Translations under genes and position numbers: made by a program
In this document: positions 51,832 to 59,944 of the stretch, in pieces
Layout of the letters: every line of letters begins with the position of its first letter
Position numbering within the stretch: position 1 is the stretch's first letter
Source: Saccharopolyspora aridisoli
GTDB taxonomy: Bacteria > Actinomycetota > Actinomycetes > Mycobacteriales > Pseudonocardiaceae
NCBI RefSeq assembly: GCF_004348445.1
Contig: NZ_SMKV01000008.1
Span: 62,001 to 126,000 of the forward strand
Direction: 5' to 3'
DNA: 64,000 nucleotides
Notes under the pieces: generated by a model
Database searches by the model: none
What the model was told of the DNA's origin: nothing
Seen by the model: the letters and a program-made list of their open reading frames with translations, nothing else

Positions 51832-52398
51832 GTGGTCGCCAAGCGCCTGCTGATCAGCGCGGTGCTCCTGAGCGCCGCACTGGCCGGTTGCACCGCTGTG
51901 CAGCAGGTCGTGCCCAGTCCTCCGTCGTCGCAGCCCAGCACCTCCGAGGAGTCCACGGCGACCAGCACCGCGCCGTCGATCACCCGCGAGGTCCGGCCGG
52001 AGCAGCGGCGGATGCTGGGATCGATGTCGGCGCAGGAGCTGTGCGGGCTGGTCCGGCCGGACGAGATCGCGGCGCTGGCCTTCGAGACCGAGCCCGGACG
52101 GGCGCGCGAGGTCGGGATCCAGCCCCCGGTGCGCGGGTGCGGGTTCCCCGACCGCAGCGGAGGACGGGAAGTGCTCATCGGAGCTCAGGCTCCCGGTTTC
52201 GCCGACCTGGGGACCGAGGAGGTCGAGCTGGGAGCCGTTCGCGGCACGCAGGTCCTGCGGGCCGACGGCTGCACCGTCTACGCCCCCGTCGCCGGAGCCA
52301 CCCTGCAGATCGTGGTGATCGCCGACCAGGCCGATACCGATCAGTGCCGCATCGCTTCGCACGTCGCCCAGTACGTGCTGCCCGCCGTGGTCGCGTGA
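51832..52398 (+). CDS. Secreted lipoprotein, DUF3558-like
   Basis: 188 residues from GTG 51832, close behind GGAGGT. Lipoprotein signal ending ALAGC, then a Ser/Thr-rich stretch (PSPPSSQPSTSEESTATSTA) and a globular domain with the DUF3558 elements LCGLVRPDEIAAL, CGFPDRSGG and the terminal disulfide-type CTVY...DQCRIA. Function unknown; DUF3558 proteins are common in Pseudonocardiaceae. Confidence 0.75.
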   Translation: MVAKRLLISAVLLSAALAGCTAVQQVVPSPPSSQPSTSEESTATSTAPSITREVRPEQRRMLGSMSAQELCGLVRPDEIAALAFETEPGRAREVGIQPPVRGCGFPDRSGGREVLIGAQAPGFADLGTEEVELGAVRGTQVLRADGCTVYAPVAGATLQIVVIADQADTDQCRIASHVAQYVLPAVVA

Positions 52399-52631
52399 CG
52401 CGGTAGACCTCCAACCCGTAACGCTTAGCCGGAAGCTCGTTCGCGGTCTGACCGGATCGGTTTGAATGCTCGCGACTGGGGGAGTTCGCAGCGCGCTGGA
52501 TCGAACGCGCACATGCCGGGAGATCATCTTGCCGGTTCTCGCCCGGACGTGCCTCGTGGTTGCGCGCAGGTTCCTCAACGCACTCCCCGAACGGCGAGCA
52601 GAGGGGTGGGATGGCGGGTGATTCCGTCGGA

Positions 52632-52860
52632 GCTCAACGGCTTCGAAGGACTTCTCGACCGAAGCACCGGCCATTTCGAACAGGATCGGCGAGTGGGCCG
52701 AGAGCACCGCGGCCGACACCAGCTCCACCGGGTTGATGGTGGTGCTGGTCCCGGCGGTGGAGGCGGTCACCGCGCTCTGCGGAGGAACGCTCCAGCTGAT
52801 CAAACCCTGGTTCTGCTGCCCGGCGAAGATGACCTGCACCGCGCCCGTGCGCATCCGCAC
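52632..52860 (-). pseudogene. Coding-like fragment, unknown
   Basis: From GTG 52860 (or ATG 52854) about 76 codons show near-complete GC in the third position, then the pattern breaks near 52632. The product reads VQVIFAGQQNQGLISWSV and further VSAAVLSAHSPILFEMAGAS. There is no clear ribosome site and no known family. It is either a small gene or a remnant; the 52399-53038 stretch is otherwise empty. Confidence 0.35.
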
Positions 52861-52889
52861 CGGGTCTCAGGTGATGGTCCACGAGCTCG

Positions 52890-52992
52890 CACCAAGGACC
52901 GGATCGTCCAGCTCGGCGCCGCAGTGGTCGCCGTCGCGCCGTTCCTCGCGGTCAGCGTTCTCGGCCTGGGAGCGCGCAAGACCCACGCCTGA
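52890..52992 (+). pseudogene. Coding-like fragment with membrane helix
   Basis: The last 33 codons before TGA 52990-52992 read TKDRIVQLGAAVVAVAPFLA then VSVLGLGARKTHA, a convincing membrane helix with GC-rich third bases. The frame has no start codon nearby; ATG 52872 would be in frame if one base were lost. It may be a small gene broken by a frameshift. Confidence 0.35.
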
Positions 52993-52998
52993 TCGAGC

Positions 52999-53034
52999 GG
53001 TGTCCCGCAGCGGTGCGGCCCGCTGCGGGACACC
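52999..53034. terminator. Terminator of menA
   Basis: A perfect 15-bp stem (GGTGTCCCGCAGCGG with CCGCTGCGGGACACC) with a 6-nt loop sits just beyond the menA stop (53039) and beside the fragment ending at 52992. Confidence 0.7.
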
Positions 53035-53038
53035 ACCG

Positions 53039-53911
53039 TCAGCCGAAGGCCAGCGCCAGGCCCGTGATGGCGCCCCAGGCGAGCATGGCGAACCCGGTGT
53101 CCCGGACCGCCGGGATCAGGTAGCGGCCGGTGGCTCCGCGCACGACCGCACGCAGCGGGACGAGCAGCAGGGGCAGGGCGAGGAATCCCAGCAGCGCCCA
53201 GGAGTTGCGCAGGCCGATCAGGACCGTGATCACGAACGGGATCAGCGCCAGGGCGGTGTAGAGCGTGCGGGTGTCGCGGTCGCCGAGCATGACGGCGAGG
53301 GTTCGCTTGCCCGTGACTCGGTCGGAGGGGATGTCGCGGAGGTTGTTGGCCACCAGGACGGCGCAGGACAGCGCGCCGACGCCCACGGCGGCACCGATGC
53401 CGAAGCCCGAGACCGTACCGGCCTGCACGAACATCGTGCCCAGCACGGCGATCAGGCCGAAGAACACGAACACCGCCAGCTCGCCCAGCCCGGCGTAGCC
53501 GTAGGGCTTGCTGCCGCCGGTGTAGAACCAGGCGCCTGCGATGCACAGCGCGCCGATCGCCAGCATCCACCACTGCCCGCTCAGCGCGACCACGCCGAGA
53601 CCGGCCAGCGCGGCCACGCCGAAGCACGCGAAGGCCGCGTTGCGCACCGCGCCCGGCCGCGCCGAACGCGACCCGACGAGGCGGAACGGGCCGACGCGGG
53701 AGTCATCGGTGCCGCGGATGCCGTCGGAGTAGTCGTTGGCGAAGTTCACGCCGGTGATCAGGCTGACCGAGACGGCCAGCGCCAGCAGTGCGATCAGCGG
53801 GTCGAACTCGTCCACTCCCGCGGCGGCGCCGGACCCGGCCAGCACCGGCGCGATCGCATTCGGGAAGGTGCGCAGACGGGCACCCTCGATCCATTGCGCG
53901 ACAGTCGCCAT
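53039..53911 (-). CDS. menA: 1,4-dihydroxy-2-naphthoate polyprenyltransferase
   Basis: Attaches the isoprenoid tail to DHNA in menaquinone synthesis. 290 residues from ATG 53911 with GAGGCTC upstream; ATG 53920 is a possible earlier start. UbiA-type integral membrane protein of eight or nine helices; the prenyl-diphosphate motif is NFANDYSDGIRGTDD, and the second Asp-rich motif is NLRDIPSDRVTGK. It lies next to menE, on the same strand. Confidence 0.95.
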   Translation of the reverse strand: MATVAQWIEGARLRTFPNAIAPVLAGSGAAAGVDEFDPLIALLALAVSVSLITGVNFANDYSDGIRGTDDSRVGPFRLVGSRSARPGAVRNAAFACFGVAALAGLGVVALSGQWWMLAIGALCIAGAWFYTGGSKPYGYAGLGELAVFVFFGLIAVLGTMFVQAGTVSGFGIGAAVGVGALSCAVLVANNLRDIPSDRVTGKRTLAVMLGDRDTRTLYTALALIPFVITVLIGLRNSWALLGFLALPLLLVPLRAVVRGATGRYLIPAVRDTGFAMLAWGAITGLALAFG

Positions 53912-53946
53912 GAGCCTCATCTTCGCTCACGCGGCAAGTCCTCCGG

Positions 53947-55125
53947 CTAGCAGGTCAGCTGCTCGGCGAGCGCGCGTCGGTCCGGTTTGCCGGGGCCGCG
54001 AAGCGGGAGCTCGTCGACCAGCGCGATGCGCTTCGGGGTGGCCACGGCGCCGAGGCGTTCGCGAACGGCGGCCCGCAAGATCTCCTCGTCCGGCCGGGCC
54101 GCGGGATCGGCCACGACGGCGGCCACCACCGCCTGCCCCCACTCCGGGTCGGGAACGCCCAGCACGCAGGCATCGTGCACGCCCGGCTGCTCGGCCAGGA
54201 CCCGCTCGACCGGCAGCGGGGCGACCTTCTCCCCGCCTGTGATGATCATGTCGTCGGCGCGCCCGAGCACTTCCAGCTCGCCGTCGGTGAAGCGACCGAG
54301 GTCGCCCGTGCGGAACCAGCCGCCCGCGAACGCCGCAGCCTCAGGCTGGTTGCGGTAACCCCTGGCCAGCATGGGTCCGGCGAGCCGGATCGGCCCCAGC
54401 TCGCCGTCCACGTCGACCTCGGTGATGTCCAGCGGCACGCCGTCGTAGACGCAGCCGCCGGACGTCTCGCTCATGCCGTAGGTGGTGGTCACCCGGACGC
54501 CGCTGTCGCGGGCGCGGGCCAGCACGGCGGGCGGAGTGGCGGCGCCGCCGAGCAGCACGGCGTCGAAGGCGCGCAGCGCGTCCAGGCCCTCGCCGCCGTC
54601 GTTGAGTAGCCGGGACAGCTGAGTCGGGACCAGGGCCGTGTAGTGCGGGAGGTCGGAGGCCAGCAGCTCGCGCGCCGCCGAGGCGAAGCCGTCCGGGCGG
54701 AAGCCGCCGGAGGTGTCGACCGCGCCCGGCGTGGTCCCCGCGATCAGGGCGCGGACCAGGACCTGGATCCCGGCGACGTGGTGCGCGGGCATCGCCAGCA
54801 ACCACTCGCCCGGGCCGCCGAGCCTGCGGTGGGTGGCCGCGGCCGAGGCGCGCAGCGAGCCGGCGGGCAGCAGCACGCCCTTGGGGGTTCCGGTCGAGCC
54901 GGAGGTGGTGACGACCAGGGCGGTCGGGTCGTGCTCGGCGTCCTCGCCGGGGTTCAGCGGTCCGATCAGGTGGTGCGCTCGCCCGGGGTCGTCGGCCGCG
55001 ACAGGCAGCAGCGCGGGGCCTTCACCGTCCAGCGCCCGGCGCAGCGCCGGCAGCACGTCCAGCGCGCCGGTGCCCGAGGGGACTGGAAGCGGCTGGAGGT
55101 CCCGAAGGTTCGGCATGAGCTCCAT
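53947..55125 (-). CDS. menE: o-Succinylbenzoate--CoA ligase
   Basis: Activates o-succinylbenzoate to its CoA ester. 392 residues from ATG 55125; ATG 55116 and GTG 55134 are nearby alternatives. AMP-binding motifs: TTSGSTGTPKGVLLP (phosphate loop), TTYGMSETSGG, GWFRTGDLGRFT and GRADDMIITGGEKVAPLPVE, ending with the catalytic Lys in LPLRGPGKPDRR. Shorter than typical 480-residue ligases, as usual for actinobacterial MenE. 35 bp upstream of menA. Confidence 0.92.
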   Translation of the reverse strand: MELMPNLRDLQPLPVPSGTGALDVLPALRRALDGEGPALLPVAADDPGRAHHLIGPLNPGEDAEHDPTALVVTTSGSTGTPKGVLLPAGSLRASAAATHRRLGGPGEWLLAMPAHHVAGIQVLVRALIAGTTPGAVDTSGGFRPDGFASAARELLASDLPHYTALVPTQLSRLLNDGGEGLDALRAFDAVLLGGAATPPAVLARARDSGVRVTTTYGMSETSGGCVYDGVPLDITEVDVDGELGPIRLAGPMLARGYRNQPEAAAFAGGWFRTGDLGRFTDGELEVLGRADDMIITGGEKVAPLPVERVLAEQPGVHDACVLGVPDPEWGQAVVAAVVADPAARPDEEILRAAVRERLGAVATPKRIALVDELPLRGPGKPDRRALAEQLTC

Positions 55126-55252
55126 TCTCGGCACCGGCGTCGCTGGCCACTCCGCCGGTGCCCGAGAGGTTCGCCACTAGCTCACCTGTTCGAGCGATCA
55201 AGTGTTCGAAAGGATTGGTCGATGTTTTTGGTGCGAGCGGAAGGAGGAGGCG

Positions 55253-55460
55253 ATGTTTCTCGTGTTCGTGCTGGTCGTCCCGGTCCCCGCCGGGACTCCG
55301 CCGCATCCGCAGCAGTCGTCGGGTTCGCCGCAGGGCCAGCCGCGGGCCGGTGCTGACACCGGCCCGGCCGGACCCGTGCGGAAGACGCCGGAGGAGGGAC
55401 GCCCGCCGGGGCTGTTCCTGTCCGGAGTGCTGGTCGAAGAGGAGGGGGAGGTCTCAGAAG
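55253..55460 (+). other. Uncertain small ORF start with strong ribosome site
   Basis: ATG 55253 follows AAGGAGGAGGCG, the best ribosome site in the 55126-55453 gap. The first 66 codons are GC-rich at the third base and encode MFLVFVLVVPVPAGTPPHPQ, a hydrophobic then Pro-rich start. The frame then runs on antisense to menB to 55990, which makes a full-length product doubtful. A real gene, a frameshifted gene or chance are all possible. Confidence 0.3.
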
Positions 55461-56377
55461 TACCAGGGGAAGGTGGACCAGTCGGGGTCCCGCTTCTGCA
55501 GGAACGCGTCCCTGCCCTCGACGGCCTCATCGGTCATGTAGGCGAGCCGGGTGGTTTCACCGGCGAAGAGCTGCTGACCGACGAGCCCGTCGTCGATGGC
55601 GTTGAACGCGTACTTGAGCATGCGCTGCGCCGTCGGGGACTTGCCGTTGATCTCCCGGGACCACTGCAGCGCGGTGGCCTCCAGTTCGGCGTGCGGGACG
55701 ACCTCGTTGACCATGCCCATCTGGTGGGCCTGCTCGGCGGTGTAGGGGCGTCCGAGGAAGAAGATCTCGCGGGCGAACTTCTGCCCGACCTGGCGTGCCA
55801 GGTACGCCGACCCGAAGCCACCGTCGAAGCTGCCGACGTCGGCGTCGGTCTGCTTGAACATGGCGTGCTCGGCGCTGGCGAGGGTGAGATCGCACACCAC
55901 GTGCAGGCTGTGCCCGCCACCGGCGGCCCAGCCTGGGACGACCGCGATGACGATCTTGGGCATGAACCGGATCAGCCGCTGCACCTCTAGGATGTGCAGC
56001 CGGCCGGCACGAGCGGGATCGACGGATTCGGCCGTCTCGCCACCGGCGTACTGGTACCCGGAACGGCCCCGGATGCGCTGGTCACCGCCGGAGCAGAAGG
56101 CCCAGCCGCCGTCCTTCTCGGACGGGCCGTTCCCAGTGATCAGCACGCAGCCGACGTCGCTGCTCATCCGCGCGTGGTCCAGGGCGCGGTAGAGCTCGTC
56201 GACGGTGTGCGGGCGGAAGGCGTTGCGGACCTCGGGGCGATCGAAGGCGATGCGCACCGTGCCCTTTCCGGGGCCGTCCTCGATGCAGCGGTGGTAGGTG
56301 ATGTCGGTGAAGTCGAAGCCCTCGATGGGCTCCCACAACTTCGGATCGAACAGCTCAGAGACAACGGGATTCTGCAC
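55454..56377 (-). CDS. menB: 1,4-dihydroxy-2-naphthoyl-CoA synthase
   Basis: Ring-closing step of menaquinone synthesis (crotonase fold). 307 residues from GTG 56377, with TATTGT ending 7 nt upstream (possible leaderless mRNA). Motifs: IAFDRPEVRNAFRPHTVDEL (substrate loop), FCSGGDQ, GWAAGGGHSLHVVCDLTLAS (oxyanion region), VGSFDGGFGSAYLARQVG and the C-terminal LFAGETTRLAYMTDEAVEGR. It is divergent from menD. Confidence 0.96.
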   Translation of the reverse strand: MQNPVVSELFDPKLWEPIEGFDFTDITYHRCIEDGPGKGTVRIAFDRPEVRNAFRPHTVDELYRALDHARMSSDVGCVLITGNGPSEKDGGWAFCSGGDQRIRGRSGYQYAGGETAESVDPARAGRLHILEVQRLIRFMPKIVIAVVPGWAAGGGHSLHVVCDLTLASAEHAMFKQTDADVGSFDGGFGSAYLARQVGQKFAREIFFLGRPYTAEQAHQMGMVNEVVPHAELEATALQWSREINGKSPTAQRMLKYAFNAIDDGLVGQQLFAGETTRLAYMTDEAVEGRDAFLQKRDPDWSTFPWYF

Positions 56378-56510
56378 ACCTGGGACAATAGGGGGCGCAA
56401 GTGCTCGGCGCGGGGTCCTCCCCGCGACCGCCCGGTGCTTGCGTGGACGTCGACGGAGGGAGCCGCGGACCCTCCGCCGTTGTCCGCCAGGCGATTTCAG
56501 AGGTGATCGG

Positions 56511-58193
56511 TTGAACCCGTCCACAGCTCAGGCTGAGGTCATCGTCGACGAGCTCGTCCGAAACGGGGTGCGCCACGCGGTGCTCGCCCCGGGGTCGCGT
56601 AACGCACCTCTCGCCTACGCTCTGCACCGGGCCGCACACGCTGCGCGTTTGAGGCTGCACGTGCGGATCGACGAGCGCAGTGCCGGCTTCCTGGCCCTGG
56701 GCCTGGCGGCGCGCACCCGTCGGCCGGTTCCGGTGTTCTGCACCTCCGGCACCGCCGCGAGCAACCTCCACCCGGCGGTCAGCGAGGCGTACCACGCCGG
56801 AGTGCCGCTGCTGGTGATCACGGCCGACCGGCCGCCGGAGCTCCGCGCGGCGGGAGCGAACCAGACCATCGACCAACACCGGCTGTACGGCAGTGAGGTG
56901 CGGTTGTTCGACGAGCTCGGCGTCGCCGAGGCGCGTTCCGGGCAGAACGCCTACTGGCGGAGTCAGGTGTGCCGCGCCTGGGCGGCTGCGGCGTGCGGCA
57001 TGCGCGGCGGGCCGGTGCACCTCAACCTGCCGTTCCGCGAGCCCTTGGTGCCCGACGGCGACACCGAGTGGTTCGAGCTGCTGGAGGGACGACCGGGTGG
57101 TGCGCGGTGGACCGAGGTCGCCGATCGCGGAACGTCGCCGAGCTCGTTGGGGAGGCTGAGCTCCGGTCGCGGGCTCGTGCTGGTGGGCGACTGGGACGGC
57201 GCCGAGGAGGCGAGCGCCTGGGGCGAGCGCGTCGGCTGGCCCGTGCTGTCGGAGGTCGGCGGCGTCGGGGTGTCCGGACCGGCTGCGATCAGCACCGGGA
57301 TGTGGCTCCTCAACCTGCCCGAGTTCATTCGCGAGCACCGGCCCGAGCAGGTGCTGTGCGTGGGACGCCCGACGGTGTTCCGCCAGGTTCAGCAACTGCT
57401 CGCCGATTCCGGGGTGGAGGTGCTGCTCGCGCACGGCGGGATCGGCTGGCCCGCGCCCGCGCACAACGTGCGCGAGGTGGCCGAGACCTTCGGGGCCGAC
57501 TCCGGAGGTCCCGGACTCGTCGACCCGCAGTGGCTGACGGCCTGGCAGCAAGCCGACCAGAAGGCCTCCGCTGCCCTGCACGCCGCCCTCGACCTGGAGC
57601 GGTGGCCGAACGGGCCGGCGGTGGCGCGCGAGGTGGTCGACGCGCTGCCGGAGAACTCGCTGCTGGTGCTCGGGTCGTCGAACCCGAGCCGGGACGTCGC
57701 GCTCGCCGGGCGGCAGCGGCCCGATGTGCTGGTGCACCGCAACCGCGGCGCGGCCGGCATCGACGGGACGGTGTCCACGGCGCTCGGAGCGGCCACCGGC
57801 CACGGCGGGCCGACCTACGCGTTGCTGGGCGACCTGACGTTCCTGCACGACAGCAACGGTCTGGTGCTCGGTCCGTACGAGCAGCGGCCGGACCTGACGA
57901 TCGTGGTGTTCAACGACGACGGCGGAGGCATCTTCAGCCTGCTGGAGCAGGGCGGTCCCGAGCACAGCGACTCCTTCGACCGCGTCTTCGGCACGCCGCA
58001 CGGCACCGACCTGGGGCAGCTGTGCGCGGCGCACGGGGTCGACCACGTCAAGGTGCCGGGCCACGCAGAACTCCGCGAGGCGCTGCGGCCGAAACCCGGC
58101 CTGCGCGTCGTCGAGGTGCGCGCCAACCGCGACGAGCTGCGCGCGGTGCACCAGCGGCTGCACGCCGCCGTCCGCTCCGCCCTGCTCGGGTGA
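56511..58193 (+). CDS. menD: SEPHCHC synthase
   Basis: ThDP-dependent enzyme that joins isochorismate and 2-oxoglutarate. 560 residues from TTG 56511, with AGAGGTGAT upstream. Typical start AQAEVIVDELVRNGVRHAVL then APGSRNAPL, FCTSGTAASNLHPAV and the ThDP-Mg motif GDLTFLHDSNGLVLG with NDDGGGIFSLL. The gap to menB contains the divergent promoters. The 58194-58440 gap downstream has no gene, only a GGCGCG/GCGCGCC hairpin. Confidence 0.95.
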   Translation: MNPSTAQAEVIVDELVRNGVRHAVLAPGSRNAPLAYALHRAAHAARLRLHVRIDERSAGFLALGLAARTRRPVPVFCTSGTAASNLHPAVSEAYHAGVPLLVITADRPPELRAAGANQTIDQHRLYGSEVRLFDELGVAEARSGQNAYWRSQVCRAWAAAACGMRGGPVHLNLPFREPLVPDGDTEWFELLEGRPGGARWTEVADRGTSPSSLGRLSSGRGLVLVGDWDGAEEASAWGERVGWPVLSEVGGVGVSGPAAISTGMWLLNLPEFIREHRPEQVLCVGRPTVFRQVQQLLADSGVEVLLAHGGIGWPAPAHNVREVAETFGADSGGPGLVDPQWLTAWQQADQKASAALHAALDLERWPNGPAVAREVVDALPENSLLVLGSSNPSRDVALAGRQRPDVLVHRNRGAAGIDGTVSTALGAATGHGGPTYALLGDLTFLHDSNGLVLGPYEQRPDLTIVVFNDDGGGIFSLLEQGGPEHSDSFDRVFGTPHGTDLGQLCAAHGVDHVKVPGHAELREALRPKPGLRVVEVRANRDELRAVHQRLHAAVRSALLG

Positions 58194-58440
58194 GAACGAC
58201 CGGGCGAAAACCGTTGCGGCGACACTCCTCGTGCGCCTCGGGAACGTGAACGCCCTGGGTCAGCCGCAAGGTGAGGTGCGGTGCGACCGGACACAGTGGT
58301 CGGACGGGTGCGTTAGCCCGTTGGTGTGCATTCGCGTTTTTCCGCGTGGCGATGGGAAAAACTCGGCGCGAAAAGCGCGCCCGGTGTGAACGTGAGTGCC
58401 TAGTCTCCTGATCGGACCGAAGAGTTCGAGGAGGTGCAGG

Positions 58441-59940
58441 GTGATTCGACGACAGGGCCTGCGCGCGGTGATCGCGGCATGCTGTGCGAGCGCGGTGTTC
58501 GTCGCGCCGGCGTTGGCGGGGAGTGAAGGACCAGGCGCACCGGGAGCGGGCGACGCCTACTTCCCCGGTTACGGCAACGGCGGCTACGACGTATCCCACT
58601 ACGACCTGCAGTTGCGCTACCAACCCGCCGATGATCACCTGCAGGGCACCGCGACGATCGTCGCGACCGCCACGCAGGACCTGACGGCGTTCAACCTGGA
58701 CTTCGCCCTGACCGCGAAGTCGGTGCGGGTCAACGGCGTGCCGGCGCAGTTCTCCCAGAAAGGCCTGGAGCTCACCGTGACCCCGCCGTCGACCCTGCCG
58801 CAGGGCGAGGTGGCGACCTTCGTCGTGGAGTACGAGGGCACGCCGTCGACCGCGGACGTCGACGGTTTCAACCCGTGGGTGCGCACCTCGGACGGAGCGT
58901 TGGCGATCGGCCAGCCGGAAATTTCCTCCTGGTGGTTCCCAGGCAACGACCACCCGAGGGACAAGGCCACTTACGACGTGGCGGTCACCGTGCCCGACGG
59001 GACCGAGGCCATCTCCAACGGGGTGAACACCCGCAACAGCAGCCTGGCCGGGTGGACCACCTGGAACTGGCGCAACACCGAGCCGACCGCCACCTACCTG
59101 GCGTTCATGACCATCGGCCAGTACGAGATCAGCAGCAAGACCGGTGCGTTCGGCCAGCCGTTCGTCACCGCTTACTCCGACAAGCTCGGCCCGCTGGCCG
59201 GACCGGCCAAGGCCAGCATCGAGCGCACCCCGGAGGTCGTGGACTTCCTGACCCAGCTGTTCGGGGAATACCCGTTCTCCGCGCAGGGTGGTGTCGTCCC
59301 GTCCGAGGGCCTGAACTTCGCCCTGGAGAACCAGACCCGCCCGACGTACAGCCACAAGTTCTTCCAGAGCGCGTCGAACGTGTCGGTGGTCGTGCACGAG
59401 AACGCCCATCAGTGGTTCGGCGACTCGGTGTCGGTGGACACCTGGCGCGACATCTGGATCAACGAAGGATTCGCGTCCTACTCGGAGTGGCTGTGGTCGG
59501 AGGCGCACGGCACGGGCACCGCGCAGGAGTTGTTCGACCACTACTACAACTCGCACCCGGCGGATGACCCGTTCTGGCAGGTCCTGCCGGGAGACCCGGG
59601 TGCCGAGAACGTCTTCCACGACGCCGTCTACGACCGGGGCGCGATGACGCTGCACGCGCTGCGCAGCGTCGTCGGTGATGAGGTGATGCTGGACATCACC
59701 CGCACCTGGGCGGCGGAGCACCGCTTCTCGACCGGCACCATCGAGAAGTTCATCGACTTGGCGGAGCAGAAGTCCGGCAAGCAGCTCGACGAGGTGTTCA
59801 ACACCTGGTTGTTCACCAAGGGCAAGCCCGCGGTGAACCCGGCGGCCGGAGTCGCGGCCAGCGCGGCCCGCGAGCACGTGCCCACGCCCCCGGCGGTCGC
59901 CGAGATCGACCGCGCGCACGAACACCTCCACGACCACTAA
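58441..59940 (+). CDS. Secreted M1-family metallopeptidase
   Basis: 499 residues from GTG 58441, with GAGGAGGTG just upstream. Sec signal peptide (AVIAACCASAVFVAPALA), N-terminal beta domain, then the zinc motif VHENAHQWFG (His319, Glu320, His323) with the third ligand Glu342 in NEGFASYSEW. The aminopeptidase GAMEN motif is ALEN here (NFALENQTRP). The C-terminal HEAT-like domain of large M1 enzymes is absent, and the tail is His-rich. Probably cleaves peptides outside the cell. Confidence 0.9.
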   Translation: MIRRQGLRAVIAACCASAVFVAPALAGSEGPGAPGAGDAYFPGYGNGGYDVSHYDLQLRYQPADDHLQGTATIVATATQDLTAFNLDFALTAKSVRVNGVPAQFSQKGLELTVTPPSTLPQGEVATFVVEYEGTPSTADVDGFNPWVRTSDGALAIGQPEISSWWFPGNDHPRDKATYDVAVTVPDGTEAISNGVNTRNSSLAGWTTWNWRNTEPTATYLAFMTIGQYEISSKTGAFGQPFVTAYSDKLGPLAGPAKASIERTPEVVDFLTQLFGEYPFSAQGGVVPSEGLNFALENQTRPTYSHKFFQSASNVSVVVHENAHQWFGDSVSVDTWRDIWINEGFASYSEWLWSEAHGTGTAQELFDHYYNSHPADDPFWQVLPGDPGAENVFHDAVYDRGAMTLHALRSVVGDEVMLDITRTWAAEHRFSTGTIEKFIDLAEQKSGKQLDEVFNTWLFTKGKPAVNPAAGVAASAAREHVPTPPAVAEIDRAHEHLHDH

Positions 59941-59944
59941 CCGG

